A DNA stretch of 12,490 nt from Porphyrobacter sp. (lineage in GTDB: Bacteria; Pseudomonadota; Alphaproteobacteria; Sphingomonadales; Sphingomonadaceae): NCBI GenBank assembly GCA_021732945.1, contig JAKFWB010000542.1:1-12490 (forward strand), given 5' to 3'. A program made the translations under genes and the position numbers. Under the pieces are notes generated by a model. It ran no database searches. It was not told the DNA's origin and worked only from the letters and a program-made list of their open reading frames with translations. Positions 7,330-12,490 of the stretch are shown here, piece after piece (position 1 is the first letter of the stretch; each line of letters begins with the position of its first letter).

Positions 7330-7361
7330 TTGACAAAGAGCCCCGTGACGCGCACTTTATT
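7330..7361 (+). promoter_or_regulatory. Possible sigma70-type promoter for the tail-collar gene
   Basis: A consensus TTGACA lies at 7330-7335. The best -10 candidates are ACTTTA (7354-7359, 18-nt spacer) or TTTATT (7356-7361, 20-nt spacer), both poor matches. The place, after a terminator and about 120 nt before the tail-collar start, is right for a promoter. Confidence 0.35.
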
Positions 7362-7449
7362 ACCTGCACGGAGGCGGTCGCAAACTACTTCCATATTCAC
7401 GGTTGCTGTTATCGCCAGCCGCGAGGCGTCGGCCTTTGTGCATGTGTAT

Positions 7450-7466
7450 TGCGCAATTGTTGCGCA
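7450..7466 (+). promoter_or_regulatory. Inverted repeat beside the tail-collar ribosome binding site
   Basis: TGCGCAA (7450-7456), TTG, TTGCGCA (7460-7466): a perfect 7-bp stem ending 4 nt before the GGGGGA at 7471-7476. GCATGTG is also repeated at 7440-7446 and 7464-7470. It could control translation initiation or bind a regulator. Confidence 0.35.
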
Positions 7467-7483
7467 TGTGGGGGGAATTTATC

Positions 7484-8005
7484 ATGTCAGATCCATTTCT
7501 TGGTCAGATCATTCAGGGCGGCTGGAGTTTTGTGCCGCAAAACTACGCGTCTTGTAACGGTCAGCTGCTGTCGATCTCGCAGAATTCTGCGCTTTTTGCG
7601 CTGCTTGGCACCTCTTTTGGCGGAGACGGGGTTAGCACCTTCGGCTTGCCGGACTTGCAGGGGCGCTCGTTGGTTGGCACGGGCCAAGGCGCTGGCTTGA
7701 GCTTCTATGCGCTCGGGCAGAAGGCTGGCACTGAGAACCACACATTGACCGTCAACGAAATGCCCGCACACAGTCATCCCGTGGCGAACAATCCCAATGG
7801 ATTCAACGCGGCTGACGTCAAGGCGACGGACCAGTCACCCACAGCCGGTGCGATATTTGGCCGCGGGGTTGACAGTGTGGGGACTGCCGTGCCGGAAATC
7901 TTTGTGCCGGCCCCCAACACGGCGACCATTGCGCTTGGGCTCAACTTGGCCGGTTCGATCGTGGTTGGCAACACTGGCGGTAGTCTGCCGTTCTCGATCC
8001 TGTAG
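7484..8005 (+). CDS. Phage tail collar domain (MdpB-like) protein, ended early by TAG
   Basis: Member of the tail-collar / microcystin-dependent protein family, small bacterial proteins that share a fold with phage tail fibre collars; role in bacteria unclear. ATG 7484 is chosen because GGGGGA lies 7 nt upstream and because the family starts MSDPFLG. Residues 1-70 carry the collar domain: 'CNGQLLSISQNSALFALLGT' with C24, then 'GGDGVSTFGLPDLQGR'. 'HTLTVNEMPAHSH' (86-98) is the usual second motif. The frame stops at TAG 8003-8005 after 'GGSLPFSIL', giving 173 aa. The same frame continues for 19 codons with the family's normal C-terminus, so TAG replaces what is probably CAG (Gln). The product lacks the last beta-strand unless the amber codon is read through. 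Only one copy is present, where tandem copies are common. Confidence 0.87.
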   Translation: MSDPFLGQIIQGGWSFVPQNYASCNGQLLSISQNSALFALLGTSFGGDGVSTFGLPDLQGRSLVGTGQGAGLSFYALGQKAGTENHTLTVNEMPAHSHPVANNPNGFNAADVKATDQSPTAGAIFGRGVDSVGTAVPEIFVPAPNTATIALGLNLAGSIVVGNTGGSLPFSIL

Positions 8006-8065
8006 CCCTACCAAGCGGTGACGGTGTGCATCGCGATGCAGGGTATCTTCCCGTCGCATCCTTGA
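8003..8065 (+). other. Amber codon and family-like C-terminal extension of the tail-collar gene
   Basis: After TAG at 8003-8005, the same frame reads 'PYQAVTVCIAMQGIFPSHP' and ends at TGA 8063-8065. The pattern P-[YF]-x-A-x-x-x-C-I-A-[ML]-Q-G-I-F-P-S closes most tail-collar family proteins. The segment is therefore original coding sequence and the native protein would be 193 aa. One C-to-T change (CAG to TAG) explains the stop. A terminator hairpin starts 11 nt after the TGA, as expected for the true gene end. Confidence 0.8.
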
Positions 8066-8075
8066 CCTGATTGAT

Positions 8076-8111
8076 TGGTCCGGGCCGATGCAACAGCGTC
8101 GGCCCGGGCCA
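8076..8111. terminator. Bidirectional hairpin between tail-collar and DUF6916-like genes
   Basis: Positions 8076-8088 pair with 8099-8111 as a 13-bp GC-rich stem (core CCGGGCCGA / TCGGCCCGG, one G-T pair) with a 10-nt loop. It lies between two convergent genes, 11 nt after the true end of one and 7 nt after the stop of the other, so it can serve both. T-tracts are short (CACTTTCA on the plus side). Confidence 0.7.
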
Positions 8112-8117
8112 TCACTT

Positions 8118-8435
8118 TCAGTTAAAAACGGCCTGATAGTAGTTGCCGGGAACATTTCCGGCCAACGGGCCGATCGGGATGATATATACCAGTTCCGGCC
8201 CGAATTCGCCGCAGCGCAATTTGTAAGCGGCTTCAACCAGCTGCACCTCTGGCTTGCTGCGAAAGATCAGGGTGAAGGGCATCCGCTCGATCACGCTGGG
8301 GTGCCTCGCGGGACGCGCCTCAACCAGCACCAGTTCCGCCGGGCGCGGCTGGCATTCCGCCAGAAGCACTTGCCCAACCATGGGCTCAAACTCGTGCAGA
8401 TGGATCGGGCGCGGGACAATTTCTTGAGTGCTCAT
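8118..8435 (-). CDS. DUF6916-like protein, partner of tail-collar genes
   Basis: Protein of 105 aa with no signal or membrane segment. It resembles the small family filed as DUF6916: 'HLHEFEPMVG' near the start, 'PFTLIFRS' in the middle (53-60), and 'IIPIGPLAGNVPGNYYQAVF' at the end. Function is unknown; members are often encoded beside tail-collar proteins, as here. The assignment rests on pattern memory, not a search. ATG 8435 is preferred because the sequence before the conserved 'EFEP' then has the usual length, but AAGGA lies only 1 nt before it. An in-frame ATG at 8453 would add MGYLKD and has no Shine-Dalgarno. It converges on the tail-collar gene and diverges from the GNAT gene across 86 bp. 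Confidence 0.68.
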   Translation of the reverse strand: MSTQEIVPRPIHLHEFEPMVGQVLLAECQPRPAELVLVEARPARHPSVIERMPFTLIFRSKPEVQLVEAAYKLRCGEFGPELVYIIPIGPLAGNVPGNYYQAVFN

Positions 8436-8521
8436 ATCCTTCAAATACCCCATCTGGCTGAACGGACAAGCTGACAATATGCGATTTGCTGTCGCCATTC
8501 CGCAGTTTAAACTCAGTGTAT

Positions 8522-9034
8522 ATGATCGACCCTGATGCAGCAGCTCTGGCGTTTGACGCTGCGTTCGTAAGGCGCGCGCCGCAGCTCGCAATCGCGCCCG
8601 AAACGCCGTTGGACCGGCCCGCTCTGCGCGACCTGATGATCGCCTGCTCGTCGTTGCGCGACCTTCTTCCCGAAGCTTTGCTGGATGTGCAGTTTGCCAG
8701 TCAGGACGACAGCTTTCGCGCCACTCGCCCCCACGCGATGCGGCGGGTCGTGATGCAAGCAGACGCGCCGATCGCGCGCATCATTATTGATTGGCAAGCA
8801 CCCGGCATAAGCCATGGCGTTGATATTGCCGTCCACCCCGATCATCGCAGCAGCGGCGCGGCGCTCGCCATGCTGCGGGCGTGGATCACGGTCGCTGACG
8901 AAAGTGGTCTTGCGTGCACGCTTGATGTCATTGCCACCAATCCGGCCAAGCGCATCTATCAGCGGCTTGGCTTTGTCACGCAGCTTGGCGAACCGGATGC
9001 GCCGTATAATGTGATGGTGCGGCAGCCGATGTGA
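8522..9034 (+). CDS. Small GNAT acetyltransferase
   Basis: Single-domain GNAT enzyme of 170 aa that would transfer an acyl group from acyl-CoA. The acetyl-CoA loop is 'VDIAVHPDHRSSGAALAML' (100-118), with the R-x-x-G-x-A core. 'NPAKRIYQRLGF' (140-151) is the final motif. The N-terminal 'AIAPETPLDRPALRDLMIAC' fits the first strand and helix. ATG 8522 is chosen because upstream residues are not conserved-looking; in-frame GTG 8516 and TTG 8486 are alternatives, and no good Shine-Dalgarno precedes any of them. GNAT genes next to tail-collar genes are a recurring arrangement, so the tail-collar protein is one candidate substrate (inference). A 13-bp inverted repeat follows the stop. Confidence 0.83.
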   Translation: MIDPDAAALAFDAAFVRRAPQLAIAPETPLDRPALRDLMIACSSLRDLLPEALLDVQFASQDDSFRATRPHAMRRVVMQADAPIARIIIDWQAPGISHGVDIAVHPDHRSSGAALAMLRAWITVADESGLACTLDVIATNPAKRIYQRLGFVTQLGEPDAPYNVMVRQPM

Positions 9035-9041
9035 AGAGTGA

Positions 9042-9093
9042 GGATTTGGGCTTCATCTTCGTCCCCCCCGGTACGACGACGAAGCCCAAATCC
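9042..9093. terminator. 13-bp inverted repeat between convergent GNAT and FAD-oxidoreductase genes
   Basis: GGATTTGGGCTTC (9042-9054) is perfectly repeated in reverse at 9081-9093, with a 26-nt spacer holding a C-run and a second small complementarity (CTTCGTC against GACGAAG). It starts 8 nt after the GNAT stop. The likely role is a terminator. The long spacer and lack of T-run are unusual, so a repeated palindromic element is the alternative. Confidence 0.55.
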
Positions 9094-9147
9094 CCATTAA
9101 GTCACAATCTCAAACCTGTTCCATTGGCGCTGATTCAGGCACAGATT

Positions 9148-9264
9148 TTACCGACGTGAGAGTGTGAGCCGCCGCGCGCATCCTGCCCCCATCAGGAGCG
9201 CTGCGGCAACCCATGAGCCAACTTCTATGGTAGAAAGGTTGAAACTGACATGGCCAGCGCCCGA
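9148..9264 (-). other. Orphan open stretch resembling a C-terminal membrane anchor
   Basis: In the 222-bp spacer 9094-9315, the minus strand holds 38 open codons bounded by TGA (9267-9265) and TAA (9150-9148), with no ATG, GTG or TTG suitable as a start. The translation contains 'IEVGSWVAAALLMGAGCARR' followed by more Arg residues. That is a hydrophobic helix plus basic tail, the layout of PEP-CTERM-like sorting signals, though the PEP motif is absent. It may be a gene remnant or chance. Nothing else coding was recognised in this spacer. Confidence 0.2.
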
Positions 9265-9270
9265 TCAAGT

Positions 9271-9300
9271 GCCGATGAAAAGCCGATGAAAAGCCGATGA
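9271..9300. repeat. 11-bp tandem repeat, 2.7 copies
   Basis: GCCGATGAAAA repeats at 9271-9281 and 9282-9292, with a partial third copy at 9293-9300. It lies just beyond the stop of the FAD-oxidoreductase gene (9316), in non-coding sequence. Likely a slippage-type short tandem repeat. Confidence 0.75.
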
Positions 9301-9315
9301 TGGCCCCCAGGCCCC

Positions 9316-11409
9316 TCACTCATTCGCTGGATAGCCCGGAATGGCAGACAACGCAGGTGATCCGGTGATGCGCCATGATGCGAGACGACCGCTCATGACC
9401 GCACATTCAACGCTGCCGACATTCAATCCGGTATAGGTCCAGTCGCCCGCAATAATCAGATTGGCGAATCCCGATTGCCATGGGCGCAGCCGCGCGGCGG
9501 TGCTGCCCGGCGGCGATTGGACATAGGTTTCGGTGGGATCAATATTCGCGCGCCAGAACTGGCGATCAAACGCTTGCACGCCCATGCCGGGCTGTGCGGG
9601 TACCAGCAGATCAAAGTCCAGCGCGGTTGCGCTGCCGTGGCCATGCCGTGCCTCCTCCGTTGCCTTGGGCATCAACCCGCCAATCGCGGACTGGAGATAG
9701 GCAACCGCGTTTGCCTTCACCTGATCGGCCATCCGCTTGGGATAGTCATGATCTGAAAATGGCGGCTGATCGGGATCGCTTGGCAACTCATCACAGAAAT
9801 ACCACAGCGACTTGGGCGCTTCGCCAGCGGGCCAGCTTTCCCATTTGAGCACGTGGCGCATCTCGCAATGGCCATCAAATGGACGCTGATAGGTGTCGGC
9901 CAGCGCGGTATCGTGCCCGGTCAGGGGCAGACTCCACCCCAGATCGGTATAGGTCTCGCTCAACCAGATCTGGAACGCCTGGGTGCGCACTGTGGGGATG
10001 GCCTTGACCATCTTCTTCCATGTCGGATTGGCTGCGACCAACTCGCCGCATACATGCGGCACTGCGCCGATCGAGAGCGCGAAGACCAGCACATCGAAAT
10101 CGTCATCAGCTTTCAGGTGGCGGAACGTGTCTGGCTGCCACGGGCACCACCAGCTTTCCAGATCATAACCATGGCCCTTCATTTGATCGCCTTCTTTCAG
10201 CTGATCATAATGCGGTTCATGCGGCCAGGAAGGTAGGGGCGGACCGGGCGGAGTGAAAAGCGGCTCGTAGCCATAGAGGCCTGCTTTGGGCGTGGCCTGC
10301 ACGCGGATGGTCACGCTGTCGACTCGGGTTGCATCGGCAGAAAGGACCAGATCTTCCACCTTGCTGAAAAAGGCGAACTTCACGCCGCGCGCCTTCAGCA
10401 CTTCGTACAGCGGCGCAATCACCGTCTCGCCGGTTCCGGCGGCAAAGGCGTAGACCGCATGGCCGCAATAGGCGAGCGAGCGCAGCGACCAGTGTGCATA
10501 GGCGCCAGCGCCCATTTGCGCTGGCAGGTGACCAGTATCCCCGATGGGGTATTGATAGGCCAGATTGACCGTGTTGAGCGAAATCGGGGCCGTGACGGTC
10601 TGCGGGCGCGCGCCGTGGCGCAGCAGCCATGCGTCCCAATTTTCCCCATCCAGATAATCGAAGCCCTTCAGCGCGACCTCATCGACCAGCGCGCCCTTGA
10701 TCAGGGTATAGGCCCAATCAATGATCGAAATGATGTCCTTCAGATGGGGATCAAGCAGCTCCAGCCCGGCAATGATCGCAGGCAGAATGCCGCGCATGTC
10801 GGCAAGGGCGTGTTCGATCACCGCCAGCAGCGGATGGCTTTGCCCCAGCGGGGTGTTATGATATTTCCCCTCGGACAGGGCGGCGGCCACCTTTGGCCAC
10901 AGGGCATCAAGATGGTCGGCAAAGACATGGCCGGGAAAGTGATCGTGAATCCGCTCCAACGTAGCCAACACGAACTGAATCAGCCGTTCGCAATCGATAA
11001 TCCCGCCCGGATCGGCCGGGTCCGGGAACAGGGTGTTGGGCGGGAATACGGCGTTGAACCGCGTCGCCGGATCGCCATTGTTGGAATACATCTGCAACGA
11101 ATTCATGCCGACCATGGCCGCGTCAAAGGTCGCCAGCGGAGCGCTGGGCGGTCGGGCGAGTTCGCGGTAGACTGCGGCCAGCAAACCATTGGCGTTGTAA
11201 TAGCTGCCAAGGAAACCGTGGATGCCGTGCTCCTCGATCCGTTCATGGTCCCCGCGCGAAGAGGCGCATTTGCCGCCCAAGCGCCAGCCGAGCGAATGCA
11301 CTGTGACCTCGACATTCTTGGTGTTGGTGATTTCATAGGCCGCTGTCAGCGCAGCCATGCCGCCGCCGAGAATGGCCACGCGCTTGGGCAGTGGGGAAGC
11401 GTCTGTCAT
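9316..11409 (-). CDS. Large FAD-dependent oxidoreductase, phytoene-desaturase/amine-oxidase-like
   Basis: Flavoprotein of 697 aa with the amine-oxidase / carotenoid-desaturase fold; substrate unknown. The N-terminus has the FAD Rossmann motif 'VAILGGGMAALTAAYE' (11-26), then 'GWRLGGKCAS' (41-50) and 'EEHGIHGFLGSYYN', as in desaturases. The C-terminus has the second FAD contact 'LIIAGDWTYTGLNVGSVECA' (~651-670). Between lies a long insertion (~100-300) with helical segments, which makes it longer than CrtI/Pds proteins (~490 aa). ATG 11409 is firmly supported: AAAGGA (11421-11416) is 6 nt upstream, and ATG overlaps the TGA of the preceding TPR gene as ATGA. There is no signal peptide. It could act on a carotenoid, polyene or other lipid, but no crt gene is nearby, so naming one would be a guess. 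Confidence 0.85.
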   Translation of the reverse strand: MTDASPLPKRVAILGGGMAALTAAYEITNTKNVEVTVHSLGWRLGGKCASSRGDHERIEEHGIHGFLGSYYNANGLLAAVYRELARPPSAPLATFDAAMVGMNSLQMYSNNGDPATRFNAVFPPNTLFPDPADPGGIIDCERLIQFVLATLERIHDHFPGHVFADHLDALWPKVAAALSEGKYHNTPLGQSHPLLAVIEHALADMRGILPAIIAGLELLDPHLKDIISIIDWAYTLIKGALVDEVALKGFDYLDGENWDAWLLRHGARPQTVTAPISLNTVNLAYQYPIGDTGHLPAQMGAGAYAHWSLRSLAYCGHAVYAFAAGTGETVIAPLYEVLKARGVKFAFFSKVEDLVLSADATRVDSVTIRVQATPKAGLYGYEPLFTPPGPPLPSWPHEPHYDQLKEGDQMKGHGYDLESWWCPWQPDTFRHLKADDDFDVLVFALSIGAVPHVCGELVAANPTWKKMVKAIPTVRTQAFQIWLSETYTDLGWSLPLTGHDTALADTYQRPFDGHCEMRHVLKWESWPAGEAPKSLWYFCDELPSDPDQPPFSDHDYPKRMADQVKANAVAYLQSAIGGLMPKATEEARHGHGSATALDFDLLVPAQPGMGVQAFDRQFWRANIDPTETYVQSPPGSTAARLRPWQSGFANLIIAGDWTYTGLNVGSVECAVMSGRLASWRITGSPALSAIPGYPANE

Positions 11410-12490
11410 GCTTGGTCCTTTGCTGGAGCGGCCTGATCCCAACCCGCAAGTGTCAATGCCGCCATGAAGCGCTGCAAGTGCCGTTCATGGCGGAAGGGAT
11501 GGCCCAGCTTCAACCCGCGGGCATTGTAACCGGGGCTCATGCTGCGGGCCTGTTCGCAGGCGGTGCGGGCGGTGGCCTCTTCGCCCACAACGGCCGCGCA
11601 GGCTGCGACAAGGATGTGGAGGAAGAAGTAATCCGGCCGCCGGGTGCAGGCCGCTCTTGCCATTTCCAGCGCCTCACCGTGACGTTCGTGCAGAAACAGC
11701 GCGATCGCCTTGGACCGCAGCCACAGCCAGTCGTGCGGATCGGTCGGGCTCAGCAGCAAGGCGGCGTCGGCTAGCGCGATAACCTCTTCCGCGTCCCCGC
11801 CGCCAAACGCCATCAGACGGGCCAGCTCGCCTTTGGCCTGTGCGTTGTTGGGGTTCAATTGCAACGACCGGCGCTGCGCCGCTTCGGCCAGATCATGTTC
11901 GCCAAGCTGCGCCAGCACGATCCCCATCACATGATGCGCGACCGGGCAGCGATTGTCGGACGCGATTGCTCTGCGGGCGTTTTCGTCCGCCTTCTGCAAC
12001 AGCGCTGCGGGATTGGGATCGCGGCCGCTCCACAGCTTGCTGAGATACACCATGGCGAGCAGCGACAGGGCGACAGGGTCCTCAGGCTTCAGGCCCAGGG
12101 CCTTGTCCAGCAAGACAATCGCCTCGTCAAAATCCTGCATCGTCCCCTTCCAGAAATGGAAGCGCGCGCGGATGAAAACTTCCCAGAAGTCGACGCCGCT
12201 TTTCTGGCTGCGCGTCTGTGATTGTTCGTGGCTGAGGATCGCCGGTCCGATGGCACCCACAATCCCGGCTGCGACCTCGGCCTGAACGTCGAACAGGTCG
12301 CTGATCGGCCGCGCAAACCGCGCGCTCCAGATGGTTTCATCGGTGCGGCCATCGGTCAGAGTGACCAGCAGGCGCAGCTGATAGTCCAGACGCCGGATCT
12401 GCCCCTGCAACAGGTAGCGCACGCCCAGATCCTCGCACACCTGCCGCGCGCCTTTGTCGCCCGGACGGTAGTTGAGCGACGACAGCGGGG
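11406..12490 (-). CDS. TPR protein with TolB-like segment (CadC/cyclase-type), N-terminus outside window
   Basis: The C-terminal 360 residues of a larger protein; the frame is open to the right edge. The visible start contains 'ARQVCEDLGVRYLLQGQIRR' and then 'DETIWSARFARPISDLFDVQ'. These match the TolB-like region found between an N-terminal effector domain (winged-helix CadC type or class III adenylate cyclase) and TPRs. Several tetratricopeptide repeats follow, such as 'AIVLLDKALGLKPEDPVALS' and 'AEAAQRRSLQLNPNNAQAKG', so protein-protein contacts are likely. The missing N-terminus decides between a transcription factor and a cyclase. Its TGA overlaps the ATG of the FAD-oxidoreductase gene, so the two are translated together, suggesting that sensor and enzyme act in one pathway. 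Confidence 0.8.
   Translation of the reverse strand, partial: PLSSLNYRPGDKGARQVCEDLGVRYLLQGQIRRLDYQLRLLVTLTDGRTDETIWSARFARPISDLFDVQAEVAAGIVGAIGPAILSHEQSQTRSQKSGVDFWEVFIRARFHFWKGTMQDFDEAIVLLDKALGLKPEDPVALSLLAMVYLSKLWSGRDPNPAALLQKADENARRAIASDNRCPVAHHVMGIVLAQLGEHDLAEAAQRRSLQLNPNNAQAKGELARLMAFGGGDAEEVIALADAALLLSPTDPHDWLWLRSKAIALFLHERHGEALEMARAACTRRPDYFFLHILVAACAAVVGEEATARTACEQARSMSPGYNARGLKLGHPFRHERHLQRFMAALTLAGWDQAAPAKDQA

Noticed and set aside
7330..7557. 75-aa plus-strand open frame before and across the tail-collar start
   Set aside because: It overlaps the well-supported tail-collar gene in another frame, has no Shine-Dalgarno, and its start coincides with a promoter-like TTGACA.
8027..8040. 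Perfect 14-bp palindrome TGCATCGCGATGCA
   Set aside because: It lies inside the codons for the conserved 'CIAMQ' of the tail-collar C-terminus, so coding explains it well enough; no other copy was noticed.
7484..9034. Prophage or tailocin
   Set aside because: Only one collar-domain protein is present, with no capsid, sheath, baseplate, lysis or integrase genes; tail-collar proteins of this size are common as stand-alone bacterial genes.
10459..11436. 325-aa plus-strand open frame opposite the FAD oxidoreductase
   Set aside because: Shadow of a well-supported flavoprotein; composition is biased and no motif is visible.

Overview
The window is GC-rich and densely packed. Its gene content and protein style point to an alphaproteobacterium, most likely a sphingomonad or Erythrobacter-like organism. 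This is inferred from family resemblance and codon use; there is no rRNA or marker gene here. No tRNA, rRNA, CRISPR array, insertion sequence or transposase was seen.

Left part (1-7294) is a surface-polysaccharide locus. A minus-strand unit runs vanZ-like -> UDP-N-acetylhexosamine 6-dehydrogenase (TviB/WbpO type) -> a Wzx-like flippase that leaves the window at base 1. Divergent from it on the plus strand is a GT4 glycosyltransferase (2427-3536). A second minus-strand unit holds a GNAT-type protein and a NodB-like polysaccharide deacetylase overlapping by ATGA. Divergent from that is a plus-strand WcaJ/ExoY-type initiating sugar transferase (5763-7248), which is split by one extra base near 6190. 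A 31-codon leader ORF overlaps its start codon. Together these would make an activated uronic sugar, start a lipid-linked repeat unit on undecaprenyl phosphate, extend it, modify it and flip it.

Middle part (7295-9093) is a small cassette: a phage-tail-collar (MdpB-like) protein whose last 19 codons lie behind an in-frame TAG, a convergent DUF6916-like protein, and a divergent small GNAT acetyltransferase. Hairpin terminators separate the convergent genes.

Right part (9094-12490) is a minus-strand pair. A TPR protein with a CadC/cyclase-type TolB-like segment enters from the right edge. It overlaps by ATGA a large (697 aa) FAD-dependent oxidoreductase related to phytoene-desaturase-like proteins. 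The spacer 9094-9315 holds a short tandem repeat and an orphan open stretch resembling a C-terminal membrane anchor.

The most striking observations are the two one-base disruptions of otherwise well-preserved genes (sugar transferase frameshift, tail-collar amber codon). A third gene (GT4) has ATC where the family start codon is expected. They could be real decay, recoding, or sequence errors.
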